From: CAZBWP01 sp964630265
GTDB lineage: Bacteria; Pseudomonadota; Alphaproteobacteria; Rhodospirillales; Defluviicoccaceae
DNA: 64,000 nt
Assembly (NCBI GenBank): GCA_964630265.1
Contig: CAZVRW010000001.1
Coordinates: 77,611 to 141,610 of the forward strand
Direction: 5' to 3'
Shown here: positions 8,717 to 17,238 of the stretch, piece by piece
Layout of the letters: every line of letters starts with the position of its first letter
Numbering within the stretch: the first letter of the stretch is position 1
Made by a program: the position numbers and the translations under genes
Notes under the pieces: model-generated
What the model was told of the DNA's origin: nothing
Database searches by the model: none
Seen by the model: only the letters and a program-made list of their open reading frames with translations

Positions 8717-11077
8717 ATGTCCCATTCCGATGCCAAGCCGCCAGCGCCGTTTCCGACGCGGGACGCCGTGCTGGAGTTCATCCGGGCCCGCGATCACCGC
8801 GTCGGCAAGCGCGAGATCGCCCGCGCCTTCGGCCTCGACTCCGAGCAGAAGGTGGCGTTGCGCGACCTGCTGCGAACGCTGGAGGACGAAGGGCTGATCG
8901 GCCGCGCCGGCCGGCGCCGCTACCGTCAGCCGTCCGCCCTGCCCCCGGTCGCCGTGCTGGTGATCACCGGCCCCGACGCCGACGGCGAACTGCTGGCCCG
9001 GCCGCAGACGTGGGAGGCCGACGAGCCGCCGCCGCGCATCTACATGGCGCCGGATCGGCGCAGCCGGTCGGCGCTGGGAGCGGGCGAACGGGTGCTGGCG
9101 CGGCTGCAGCCGGCCGGGGATGGCGTCTACGAGGGCCGGGTCATCCGCCGCCTCCCGGGCGCGCCACAGCGGGTGCTCGGCATCTTTCGCAGCCTCGACG
9201 GCCACGGCCGCATCAAATCCATCGACCGTCGCGAGAAGTCGGAGTTCGTGGTCGCCCCGGGCGATCACCTGGACGCCGCCTCGGGCGAACTGGTCTGGGC
9301 CGAGGTGCTGCGCAGCGGCCGGCCGCTGGGGCCGCGGCCGGCCCGGGTCATCGAACGCCTGGGTGACGTGCACGGCCCGAGATCCGTCAGCCTGATCACC
9401 ATCCACGATCACGATATCCCGACCGCGTTCTCCGGCGAAGCGCTGGAACTCGCCGCCGCCGCCGGGCCGGCGCCGCTGCAACAGCGCGAGGACCTGCGCA
9501 CCATCCCGCTGGTCACCATCGACGGCGCCGACGCCCGCGATTTCGATGACGCCGTCTGGGCGGAAGCCGATCCCGACCCGGGCAATCGCGACGGCTGGCA
9601 CATGCTGGTCGCCATCGCCGATGTCGCCTGGTACGTGCGCCCCGGCGACGCCCTCGACCGCGCCGCGTACGAGCGGGGCAATTCCGTTTATTTTCCCGAC
9701 CGCGTCGTGCCGATGCTGCCGGAGGCGCTGTCCAACGGCTGGTGCTCGCTGCGCCCCGGCGAGGAGCGGCCGTGCCTGGCGGCGCACCTGTGGATCGACG
9801 CCGAGGGCCGGCTGCTCAGGCATCACTTCGTGCGCGGGCTGATGCGCTCGGCCGCGCGCCTGACCTACGAACAGGTGCAGGCGGCGCGCGACGGCCGGAC
9901 CGACGACGTCACCGGCCCGCTGGCGGAACCGGTGCTGTCCCCGTTGTACGGTGCGCTGGACGCCCTCCTTCGCGCCCGCAACGCCCGCGGCGTGCTGGAA
10001 TTGGATCTGCCGGAGCGCCGCGTCGTCATCGGCGAGGATGGCGCCGTCGTCGGCATCGAGCAGCGCCAGCGCCTCGACAGTCACAAGCTGATCGAGGAGT
10101 TCATGATCGCCGCCAACGTCGCCGCTGCCGAGGCCCTGGAGGCGAAGCGCTGCCCCACCATCATGTATCGGGTACACGACGAGCCGAGCCGCGAGAAGCT
10201 GGAGGCGCTCAGGGATTTCCTCGCGACCATCGGCCTGAAGCTGGCGCGCGGGCAGGTGACGCGGGCGTCGATGTTCAACCACATCCTGGACCGCGCCGCC
10301 GAGACCCCCTATGCCCGGGTGGTCAACGAGGTGGTGCTGCGCAGCCAGGCGCAGGCGGCCTACGATCCCGAGAACATCGGCCATTTCGGCCTGGCGCTGC
10401 GCCGCTATTGCCACTTCACCTCGCCGATCCGCCGCTATGCCGATCTGCTCGTGCACCGGGGGCTGATCGCCACGCTGGGATTGGGGCCGGGCGGCCTGCC
10501 CCCCGATTCAGGCGATTTCGCCAGGATCGCCGAACACATTTCGGCGACGGAACGCCGCGCCGCCACCGCCGAACGCGATGCCGTCGACCGCTTCACCGCG
10601 GCGTTCCTCGCCGAGAAGGTGGGCACCGAGTTCGCCGGGCGGATCACCGGCGTCACCCGCTTCGGCCTGTTCGTCACCCTGGAGCCGAGCGGCGGCGACG
10701 GCTTGGTGCCGATCTCCACCCTGCCCGACGACTACTACGTGCACGATGAAGCCGGGCATCGGCTGGTCGGCCGGGCCGGCGGCCTCGTCTATCGCCTGGG
10801 CGACGCGGTCGCCGTGCGCCTCGTCGAGGCCGATCCGATCACCGGCGGGATCATCCTGCACGTGGTCGAGGCGGCATCGAGCCCGCGCCGCCGGCCCACC
10901 CGTCCGCGCCACCCGCAGGCGCGTGCCGGCGGCCCGCCGAAGGGCGGGCGGACAAAAGAACCCCCGCCGAAGGGCGGGCGGACAAAAGAACCCCCGCCGA
11001 AGGGCGGAAAGACGAAAGCAGCCCCGCCGAAGGGCGGTCGGGCGAAAAGCAGCCCGCCCAAACGCCGCGACCGCTAA
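8717..11077 (+). CDS. rnr: ribonuclease R
   Basis: Processive 3'-5' exoribonuclease that degrades structured RNA. The 786 residues show an N-terminal winged helix (about 15-65), two cold-shock-like OB domains, the RNB catalytic domain with DARDFDDAVW starting at D272 and the SPIRRYADLLVHR motif near 575, then an S1 domain (about 640-720, FAGRITGVTRFGLFVTLEPSGGDGLV). The C terminus is a basic repeat tail (see the repeat at 10934). It sits 36 bases after topA in the conserved topA-rnr-rpmG order. Start ATG at 8717 gives the standard N terminus. Confidence 0.96.
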   Translation: MSHSDAKPPAPFPTRDAVLEFIRARDHRVGKREIARAFGLDSEQKVALRDLLRTLEDEGLIGRAGRRRYRQPSALPPVAVLVITGPDADGELLARPQTWEADEPPPRIYMAPDRRSRSALGAGERVLARLQPAGDGVYEGRVIRRLPGAPQRVLGIFRSLDGHGRIKSIDRREKSEFVVAPGDHLDAASGELVWAEVLRSGRPLGPRPARVIERLGDVHGPRSVSLITIHDHDIPTAFSGEALELAAAAGPAPLQQREDLRTIPLVTIDGADARDFDDAVWAEADPDPGNRDGWHMLVAIADVAWYVRPGDALDRAAYERGNSVYFPDRVVPMLPEALSNGWCSLRPGEERPCLAAHLWIDAEGRLLRHHFVRGLMRSAARLTYEQVQAARDGRTDDVTGPLAEPVLSPLYGALDALLRARNARGVLELDLPERRVVIGEDGAVVGIEQRQRLDSHKLIEEFMIAANVAAAEALEAKRCPTIMYRVHDEPSREKLEALRDFLATIGLKLARGQVTRASMFNHILDRAAETPYARVVNEVVLRSQAQAAYDPENIGHFGLALRRYCHFTSPIRRYADLLVHRGLIATLGLGPGGLPPDSGDFARIAEHISATERRAATAERDAVDRFTAAFLAEKVGTEFAGRITGVTRFGLFVTLEPSGGDGLVPISTLPDDYYVHDEAGHRLVGRAGGLVYRLGDAVAVRLVEADPITGGIILHVVEAASSPRRRPTRPRHPQARAGGPPKGGRTKEPPPKGGRTKEPPPKGGKTKAAPPKGGRAKSSPPKRRDR
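10934..11053 (+). repeat. four 30-bp tandem repeats encoding a PPKGG-type tail in RNase R
   Basis: Four in-frame 30-bp units encode PPKGGRTKEP twice, PPKGGKTKAA and PPKGGRAKSS, and a truncated fifth unit (PPKRRDR) closes the protein. The first two units are nearly identical at DNA level, so the copy number is likely to vary by slippage. The encoded tail is positively charged and probably disordered. Confidence 0.9.
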
Positions 11078-11084
11078 CGATGCC

Positions 11085-11112
11085 TTGACACGCTGGCCGC
11101 GCTGCGTAAGGT
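11085..11112 (+). promoter_or_regulatory. strong sigma-70 promoter of rpmG
   Basis: A perfect TTGACA at 11085-11090 is followed after 16 bases by TAAGGT at 11107-11112. Transcription would start near 11119, leaving a leader of about 39 bases before the rpmG ATG. A strong promoter fits a ribosomal protein gene and separates it from the rnr transcript. Confidence 0.65.
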
Positions 11113-11157
11113 GCGCGCTTCGATCGGCATGCGCGAAAGTGGATTCGGAACGTCACG

Positions 11158-11331
11158 ATGGCAAGGGCGAAGCAGAACACCATTCTGGTCCGGCTGGTCA
11201 GCACCGCCGACACCGGCTACTTCTACGTGGCGAAGAAGAACACGAAAACCGCCACCGGCAAGCTGGAGTTCAAGAAATACGATCCGCGCGCCCGCAAGCA
11301 CGTGCTGTTCAAGGAAGCCAAGATCAAGTAG
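11158..11331 (+). CDS. rpmG: 50S ribosomal protein L33
   Basis: A 57-residue basic protein, MARAKQNTILVRLVSTADTG followed by YFYVAKKN, TGKLEFKKYDPRARKHV and FKEAKIK. This is the alphaproteobacterial L33 pattern of the C-minus type: the four zinc-binding cysteines are absent. Length and C terminus match the family. It has its own strong promoter upstream and ends 12 bases from the end of a convergent regulator gene. Part of the large ribosomal subunit near the E site. Confidence 0.95.
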   Translation: MARAKQNTILVRLVSTADTGYFYVAKKNTKTATGKLEFKKYDPRARKHVLFKEAKIK

Positions 11332-11343
11332 GCGGCGCGCGCG

Positions 11344-12081
11344 TCAACCGCGGACCTCGTCCACCAGGCTTCCCAGCGTCTCCAGATCGTGGATGACGAG
11401 CGCATCCTTCTGGCGCTCCACGAGGCCGCGACGCGCCAGGTCGTTCAGCGCCCGCGCCACCGTCTCGCGCGTGGTGCTGACCCGGCTGGCGATGTCGCCG
11501 TGCAGCGGAATCGGGCTGATCCGCGCCCGCGTCTCGGCAACCCGGTGGCGACGCGCCTGACGCAGGATCTCCGCATGCACGCGGTTGTGGGCAGCCAGCG
11601 TGCTCAAATCCATGATGCGATCGTCGGCGGAGCGGATGATGCGGGCCAGCCTTTGCATCACCCGCAGCGCAACCTCCGGCTGGCGGGCGAGCACGTCGAG
11701 GAACACCGCCCTCGGGATGACCGCGAGCAGTGACGGCTCGACGGCGATCACGCCCGCCGATCGGGGCTGCCCGTCGATCGCCGCCAGTTCGCCGAAGCAG
11801 GCGCCGGGCAGCAACTCATCGAAGGTGATCTCGCGCCCGGAGAGCGAATAGTTGACGATCCGGATGCGCCCGTCGAGGACGCCGAAGACGTCGGCATTGG
11901 GCGAGTCGCGATCGAACACCTGCTCCTGCGCGTGACAGCGTCTGAGGGCCGAGGCGCGGCCGATCGTCGCGACGGCCTCTCCGGCAAGCTCGCAAAACAG
12001 CTCCAGCTCGGCCAGCCGCCGGCCGGCCGAAGCGGCATCGCCTCTGACTCGCTGCATTCGGTCCAAGACTTTTCCGGTCAC
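11344..12081 (-). CDS. CRP/FNR-superfamily transcriptional regulator
   Basis: A 245-residue regulator. The N-terminal cyclic-nucleotide-binding-like beta barrel spans about 25-145, with the GACFGELAAIDGQPRSAGVIA stretch corresponding to the phosphate-binding cassette of CRP. A long dimerisation helix follows (RVMQRLARIIRSADDRIMDLS). The C-terminal winged helix contains HGDIASRVSTTRETVARALN at about 195-215; RETVARAL closely resembles the CRP recognition helix. The N-terminal FNR cysteine cluster is absent, so an oxygen-sensing iron-sulphur cluster is unlikely. Ligand and targets are unknown. It converges on rpmG and lies 81 bases downstream of the transpeptidase gene on the same strand. Confidence 0.88.
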   Translation of the reverse strand: MTGKVLDRMQRVRGDAASAGRRLAELELFCELAGEAVATIGRASALRRCHAQEQVFDRDSPNADVFGVLDGRIRIVNYSLSGREITFDELLPGACFGELAAIDGQPRSAGVIAVEPSLLAVIPRAVFLDVLARQPEVALRVMQRLARIIRSADDRIMDLSTLAAHNRVHAEILRQARRHRVAETRARISPIPLHGDIASRVSTTRETVARALNDLARRGLVERQKDALVIHDLETLGSLVDEVRG

Positions 12082-12162
12082 TCCGTGCCGCCGCTGGCGA
12101 CGACCTCCGGGAGATTATACGGCATCCGGCCTCGCGGCACGATGCGCTTCTGGCCGCACCGG

Positions 12163-13719
12163 TCAGACGACCACGCCGACGCCGGCGCGCCGCGGGTCGC
12201 CGCCGGCGAGCAGCGCGCCCGATCGGCCGCTCTCGACCGCGTGCACGCCGCCGAAGAACATGTTGGGCGCGGGAAACAGGTCGACCTCGTCGGCCATGCG
12301 GCGGCCGGCGGCGACCGCCGCCTCGGAAAATCCCGCCTCCATGCGCAGCCGGCCGCCCTCGAAATGCAACCGCGGCCGCTCGATCGCCTCTGGTAGCGGC
12401 AGGGCGTAGCCGCGGGCGTTGAGCAGCACTTGAAGGATCGCCGTGCGAATCCGGTTGGAGCCGCCGGAGCCGATCACCGTGGTGCCACCGGCGGGATCCA
12501 GAACCAGCGTCGGCGCCATCATCGAACTCATGCGGGTGTCGGTGGGCCAGCGGTGGAAACCGTGCGGATTGATGTCCTCCTCGCCCAGCACGTTGTTCAT
12601 GTGGATGCCGGTTCCCGGCACCACGTAACCCGAGCCCTCGCCGTTGCTGAGCGAGAGGGCGGCGGCGTTGCCGATGCCATCGATGACGCTGATGTGGGTG
12701 GTGCCGCGGTTGGCCGGGGGACGGCCCAACACGCCGTCGCGAAAGGCAGCGACCAGTGCCGGTGCCAACAGCGCTTCGGCGGCGTCCTCGGCGGCCTGTT
12801 CGTGCAGGCGGCTTTCGACGCGGGCCCGGTTGGTCGCGGCCATGACCCGCATCAGGCGTTCGACCGCCGCGGGCGAGCCCCAGCCGAGCGGCCCGAGATC
12901 CCCATCACCGAGCATCGCCAACGCGAAGGCGAGCAGGACACCACCGGACGCCGGCGGCGGATTCAGCAGCAGCCGCCCGCCGAGCGCGTCGACGACCAGA
13001 GGCCGCCGCAGCTCGGTCTCGTAGCCGGCCAGATCGGCGCGGCCGAGGTGGCCGCCGCGTGACGTGCAGTCGCCGGCGATGGTCTGGGCGATCTCGCCGC
13101 GATAGAACAGCGCCGCGCCTTCGATCGCCAGCGTCTCCAGGGTGTCGGCCAAAGCCGGATTGCGGAGGATCTCGCCCTCGCCGATCAGCCGCTCCGGCGC
13201 TTCGGGGCTGGCGAACAGCGCGCGGCAGCCGGGATCGCTCTCCAGGATGGCAGCGACGACGCCGCACATGTAGGCCTGCATGGGCTCGAGGCGGACACCC
13301 TCGCGCGCCCAGGCGACGGCCGCTTCGACGATCCGCCGCATGGGCAGGGTGCCGAGCCGTTCATGCACGGCGAACAGGCCGTGGACCATGCCGGGCGTCG
13401 CCATCGCGCCGATGCCGACGTGGAACTCCTGTTGCACCGGGCCGAAGTCGGCGAGCACCGGCCGGAACGCCGCGTCGGCGGCATCGACACGGCGCTTCGG
13501 CGTCTGCGGGAAGAAGTCGAACACCACCGGCCGCTCCGAGGCCGGGCGCGCCAGCAGGAAACCGCCGCCGCCGAGCGAGGCCAGCACCGGCTCGACGACA
13601 CAGGCCGCCGCCAGCGCCGCCAGCGCCGCGTCGAACGCGTTGCCGCCGTCGGCGAGCACGTCGGCGGCCGCCTGCGCGGTCAGCGGATGTCCACAGGCGA
13701 TGGCTCCCTTGCCGGTCAT
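12163..13719 (-). CDS. ggt: gamma-glutamyltranspeptidase family protein
   Basis: Ntn-hydrolase family that cleaves gamma-glutamyl bonds. With ATG at 13719 the product is 518 residues; an in-frame ATG 51 bases upstream would add 17 residues of shadow-like sequence. The precursor is cut before the nucleophile: the family TTH motif is present at T340-T341-H342 in NRGTTHISVID, then LSNGEGSGYVVPGTGIHMNN, matching the substrate loop, and TVIGSGGSNRIRTAI, matching the GSPGG oxyanion region with the Pro replaced. No signal peptide is visible, whereas classical glutathione-degrading GGTs are periplasmic, so the substrate may be an intracellular gamma-glutamyl compound. Confidence 0.88.
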   Translation of the reverse strand: MTGKGAIACGHPLTAQAAADVLADGGNAFDAALAALAAACVVEPVLASLGGGGFLLARPASERPVVFDFFPQTPKRRVDAADAAFRPVLADFGPVQQEFHVGIGAMATPGMVHGLFAVHERLGTLPMRRIVEAAVAWAREGVRLEPMQAYMCGVVAAILESDPGCRALFASPEAPERLIGEGEILRNPALADTLETLAIEGAALFYRGEIAQTIAGDCTSRGGHLGRADLAGYETELRRPLVVDALGGRLLLNPPPASGGVLLAFALAMLGDGDLGPLGWGSPAAVERLMRVMAATNRARVESRLHEQAAEDAAEALLAPALVAAFRDGVLGRPPANRGTTHISVIDGIGNAAALSLSNGEGSGYVVPGTGIHMNNVLGEEDINPHGFHRWPTDTRMSSMMAPTLVLDPAGGTTVIGSGGSNRIRTAILQVLLNARGYALPLPEAIERPRLHFEGGRLRMEAGFSEAAVAAGRRMADEVDLFPAPNMFFGGVHAVESGRSGALLAGGDPRRAGVGVVV

Positions 13720-13818
13720 CGGCGCTCCGATTGTTGTTGGGCCAAAGCGCGGGCGTAGCGTCGGTGTCACGGCGTGTCAACGAACTGCAGGGTTTCGGCG
13801 GCGCCGAAGCAGCCGGCG

Positions 13819-13847
13819 TTGACAGTGAACAGGCGGCCATCCAAAGT
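13819..13847 (+). promoter_or_regulatory. candidate sigma-70 promoter of the exported protein gene
   Basis: A perfect TTGACA (13819-13824) is followed after 17 bases by CAAAGT (13842-13847), predicting a leader of about 77 bases before the ATG at 13931. The -10 element is a poor match, so this rests mainly on the -35. Confidence 0.4.
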
Positions 13848-13930
13848 TGCGGCGAAGTCGGCATCGCCGCCGGCCGCGCCTCGGGACGCCCTTCACGGGT
13901 TGCGACGGTCCCGGCGAGGAGACCAGAACG

Positions 13931-14560
13931 ATGCTGCGCCAATATTCCCGGACGGTGGCGATCGTCCTCGCGGTGACGATGTCCTTGGCGGGCGTCGCCG
14001 CGGCCGGTGTTGCGCTGGCGCAGTCCGCCGCGACGGCCGTGCTCAATGCCGTGCTCTACCGGCCGATCCCCGCCGGCGCAGCGGTGCACGTCCGCACCCT
14101 CGACGACTCGCCGCAGCATCAGGACCTGAAGCGGCGCTTCGAGGCGGCCCTGAGGGACCGCGGCTACGCCATCGATCCGGCGCCGACGCGGCTGGTGATT
14201 ACCGTCGAGCCGCGTGACCAGATCGGTTTCTGGAACTATCAGAGCGGCGCCCTGATCGAGGCGCAACGGGGCTATGACCGCATCGCCCGGAAGGATCTGG
14301 ATAGTTACATGGTCAATCTCTACAACAGTCGTCAGGGCGGCTTGATCAACCGGCCGGACCGGCCATCCGGCGTCAATCCGTCGCGGTTTCGACTGGAAGC
14401 CCGGCTGGAGGACCGCAGCGACGGCCGCACCCTCTGGCAGGGCTGGACCTCGGCCGAGCTGACCGTCGGCGACGGGCAATCGCTGTGGACGGCGATGGCG
14501 CCCCCCCTCGCCGGCGCGGTCGGTCGCACCGTTCGGGAGCAGCGGGTCTCGCTGCGCTGA
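13931..14560 (+). CDS. exported protein of unknown function
   Basis: Not recognised with certainty; it has features of small periplasmic proteins annotated as DUF-type. The ATG at 13931, preceded by GAGGAG about ten bases upstream, gives a 209-residue product with a Sec signal peptide: basic MLRQYSR, a hydrophobic core to about residue 25 and a likely cleavage after GVALA (about 31). The mature part has a beta/alpha look (FEAALRDRGYAIDPAPTRLVITVEPR) and a late LWQGWTSAEL segment, reminiscent of DUF4136-like lipoproteins, but there is no lipobox cysteine. It stands alone between the transpeptidase (divergent) and hisZ. Confidence 0.75.
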   Translation: MLRQYSRTVAIVLAVTMSLAGVAAAGVALAQSAATAVLNAVLYRPIPAGAAVHVRTLDDSPQHQDLKRRFEAALRDRGYAIDPAPTRLVITVEPRDQIGFWNYQSGALIEAQRGYDRIARKDLDSYMVNLYNSRQGGLINRPDRPSGVNPSRFRLEARLEDRSDGRTLWQGWTSAELTVGDGQSLWTAMAPPLAGAVGRTVREQRVSLR

Positions 14561-14609
14561 TCCCCCACTCACGTCGGAGAGTCTCATCACAATGATGGCG
14601 TTGTTTGGG

Positions 14610-14630
14610 CCCGCGGCCGGTGTCCGCGGG
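14610..14630. other. inverted repeat ahead of hisZ
   Basis: CCCGCGG and CCGCGGG form a perfect 7-bp stem with a 7-base loop, ending 11 bases before the hisZ ATG. No T-run follows, so it is not an ordinary terminator; it could be an operator or could fold in the mRNA next to the ribosome binding site. Confidence 0.35.
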
Positions 14631-14641
14631 ATGGATGGACG

Positions 14642-15802
14642 ATGACGTCGGATGGCACCGCGAAGGTCGTGCTGCCCGTCGGGGTTGTCGACGTGCTGCC
14701 GCCCCAGGCGGCGTTCGAAGCCACGGTGGTCGAGCGCCTGACGGCGGCGATCGCGACCTGGGGATACGAGCGGGTGGCGCCGCCGCTGATCGAGTTCGAG
14801 GCGGGACTGCTCGCCGGCAGCGGCGCCGCGCTGGCGGCGCAGACCTTCCGGCTGATGGATCCGGTTTCCCAGAACATGCTGGCGCTCCGCCCGGACATGA
14901 CCATGCAGGTGGCGCGCATCGCCGCCGACCGGCTGGGCGCGAAACCGCGGCCGCTCCGCCTCGGCTATGCCGGACAGGTGGTGCGGGTCCGCGGCTCGCA
15001 GCTTCGGCCGGCGCGGCAGTTCCGCCAGGTCGGCGCCGAGTTGATCGGCGCCGACGGGGCGGCCGCCGACGCCGAGGTGATCGTCATGGCGTGCCAGGCG
15101 CTGGCCGACCTCGGGGTGCGGGAGATCACCGTCGATCTCGGCATGCCGACGCTGGTGCCGGCGCTGCTGGCAACGCAGGGCGGCCTCCCCATCGACGATC
15201 CGCGGCTGCGCCTGGCGCTGGATCGCAAGGATCCGGCGGCGGTGGCGGCGCTCGCGCCCGATCTCGGCGCCGACGCCGCCCGGCTGCTCGCCGATCTCGT
15301 GGTCCTCGCCGGTCCGGCGCGCGGCGCGCTCGCGGCCCTGGCCCGGTTGGATCTGCCGACGGCCGCGGCGGCGGCGCGCACCGCCCTGGAAGACGTCGTC
15401 GCGCGCGTCGAACGGGACGCCCCGGATCTCGCGCTCGGCGTCGATCCCGTCGAACGGCGGGGTTTCGAGTATCACACCGGTGTCACCTTCGCGCTGTTCG
15501 TGCCCGGGGTCGCCGGCGACATCGGCCGCGGCGGCCGCTACCGCGCCGGCCAGCCGGGCGAACCGGCGACGGGCATCACGCTGTTTCTCGACGCCGTCTT
15601 GCAGGCCCTGCCCGAACCGGCCACGCCCGAGCGGACCTTCCTGCCCTGGGGGACACCGCCGGCGGCGGCGCGGCCGCTGCGCGCGGCCGGACACGTCGTC
15701 GTCGCCGCCCTGATCGAGAGCGCGGACGTCGATGGGGAGGCCGGCCGGCTCGGCTGCGGCTCGGTGCTTGTCGATGGGCAGGTGCGCGCGGTAAGGAATT
15801 GA
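14642..15802 (+). CDS. hisZ: ATP phosphoribosyltransferase regulatory subunit HisZ
   Basis: A 386-residue paralogue of histidyl-tRNA synthetase without tRNA-charging activity, needed by short-form HisG for histidine biosynthesis. It begins LPVGVVDVLPPQA, the HisRS-like motif 1 region, with FRLMDPVSQNMLALRPDMTMQVAR as motif 2 and GFEYHTGVTFALFV toward the C terminus. The anticodon-binding domain is absent, as expected for HisZ. It is 25 bases upstream of purA in the conserved alphaproteobacterial hisZ-purA arrangement, and presumably cotranscribed. hisG is not in the window. Confidence 0.95.
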   Translation: MTSDGTAKVVLPVGVVDVLPPQAAFEATVVERLTAAIATWGYERVAPPLIEFEAGLLAGSGAALAAQTFRLMDPVSQNMLALRPDMTMQVARIAADRLGAKPRPLRLGYAGQVVRVRGSQLRPARQFRQVGAELIGADGAAADAEVIVMACQALADLGVREITVDLGMPTLVPALLATQGGLPIDDPRLRLALDRKDPAAVAALAPDLGADAARLLADLVVLAGPARGALAALARLDLPTAAAAARTALEDVVARVERDAPDLALGVDPVERRGFEYHTGVTFALFVPGVAGDIGRGGRYRAGQPGEPATGITLFLDAVLQALPEPATPERTFLPWGTPPAAARPLRAAGHVVVAALIESADVDGEAGRLGCGSVLVDGQVRAVRN

Positions 15803-15827
15803 GACTCGGATAAAGGATCGGGATGGG

Positions 15828-17120
15828 ATGGGGAACGTCGTTGTCGTCGGCTCGCAATGGGGCGACGAGGGAAAAGGCAAGATCGTCGACTGGCTGTCCG
15901 AGCGGGCCGATGTGGTCGTCCGCTTCCAGGGCGGACACAACGCCGGCCACACCCTGGTGGTCGACGGGGTCACCTACAAGCTGAGCCTGCTACCGTCGGG
16001 GGTCGTCCGCCCCGAGAAGCTCGCGGTGATCGGCAACGGCGTCGTGCTCGATCCGTGGGCGCTGCTCGCCGAGATCGATCAGGTGCGCGGCCAGGGGATC
16101 GACGTCGGTCCCCACAACCTACGCATCGCCGAGAACCTGGCCCTCATCCTGCCGCTGCACCGCAACCTGGACAAAGCGCGCGAGGTGGCGCTCGGCCGGC
16201 TGCGTATCGGCACCACCGGCCGCGGCATCGGCCCGGCCTACGAGGACAAGGTGGCGCGCCGGGCGCTGCGTCTCGGCGACCTGGCCGACCTCGCGGTCGC
16301 CGCCGACCGGGTGGACGCCCTGCTCGTCCACCACAACGCGCTGCTGAAGGGACTCGGCATGGAGCCGGTCGACCGCGACAGCCTGCTCAGCGCGCTCAGC
16401 GCGATCGCCCCCCAGGTCCTGCCCTACGCCGACACCGTCTGGAAAACCTTGAACGCGGCGCGGCACGCCCGCAAGCGCATCCTGTTCGAGGGCGCGCAGG
16501 GCACGATGCTCGACATCGATCACGGAACCTATCCGTTCGTCACCTCGTCGAACACCGTCGCCGGCCAGGCGTGTACCGGCTCCGGCCTCGGCCCCGGGGC
16601 CATCGACTATGTGCTCGGCATCGTCAAGGCCTACACGACGCGGGTCGGCAGCGGCCCCTTCCCGACGGAGTTGGACGACGAGATCGGTCGCGGGCTCGGT
16701 GAGCGCGGGCGCGAATTCGGCACCGTGACCGGGCGGCCACGGCGCTGCGGCTGGTTCGATGCGGTGCTGGTCCGCCAATCGGTGTATCTGAACGGCATCG
16801 ATGGCATCGCCCTGACCAAGCTGGATGTCCTCGACGGCATGCCGAGCCTGAAGGTGTGCGTCGGCTATCGCGTCGATGGCGCGGTGATCGATCACCTGCC
16901 CGCCTCCACCGTCCACCAGCAACGGATCGAACCGGTGTACGAGACGCTCGAGGGCTGGAGCGAGAGCACCCGCGGGGCGCGCTCGTGGATCGATCTGCCG
17001 GCGACCGCCGTCAAATATATCCGCCGGATCGAGGAGCTGATCGAGGCACCGGTGCATCTGCTCTCGACCAGCCCGGAACGCGACGACACCATCCTGGTGC
17101 GCGACCCCTTCGTCGATTGA
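15828..17120 (+). CDS. purA: adenylosuccinate synthetase
   Basis: GTP-dependent conversion of IMP and aspartate to adenylosuccinate in AMP synthesis. The 430 residues open with VVVGSQWGDEGKGKIVD, carrying the catalytic Asp and phosphate loop, then GGHNAGHTL with the catalytic histidine. Other signatures are TTGRGIGPAYEDKVAR, FEGAQGTMLDIDHGTYPFVTSSN and the C-terminal GTVTGRPRRCGWFD. The in-frame ATG at 15828 is used; an overlapping ATG at 15823 is in another frame. Start spacing to hisZ supports cotranscription. Confidence 0.98.
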   Translation: MGNVVVVGSQWGDEGKGKIVDWLSERADVVVRFQGGHNAGHTLVVDGVTYKLSLLPSGVVRPEKLAVIGNGVVLDPWALLAEIDQVRGQGIDVGPHNLRIAENLALILPLHRNLDKAREVALGRLRIGTTGRGIGPAYEDKVARRALRLGDLADLAVAADRVDALLVHHNALLKGLGMEPVDRDSLLSALSAIAPQVLPYADTVWKTLNAARHARKRILFEGAQGTMLDIDHGTYPFVTSSNTVAGQACTGSGLGPGAIDYVLGIVKAYTTRVGSGPFPTELDDEIGRGLGERGREFGTVTGRPRRCGWFDAVLVRQSVYLNGIDGIALTKLDVLDGMPSLKVCVGYRVDGAVIDHLPASTVHQQRIEPVYETLEGWSESTRGARSWIDLPATAVKYIRRIEELIEAPVHLLSTSPERDDTILVRDPFVD

Positions 17121-17238
17121 CGTCGCCCAACGACGGCCTCTCTCCTGCCGCGTTAAGGATTTCGAAGACGCTCTGCCGCTAGCCTCTGCGCCCGATCATC
17201 GACGACGGAGCGGTGAAACCGGACGGAGCGCGGCAGCC

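Noticed and set aside
11344..12081. FNR-type oxygen sensor
   Set aside because: The N-terminal cysteine cluster required for a 4Fe-4S centre is absent; the recognition helix is CRP-like.
13361..15973. An 870-codon minus-strand frame across hisZ
   Set aside because: Low-complexity Arg/His/Pro/Gln composition typical of antisense frames; hisZ and the exported protein on the other strand are well supported.
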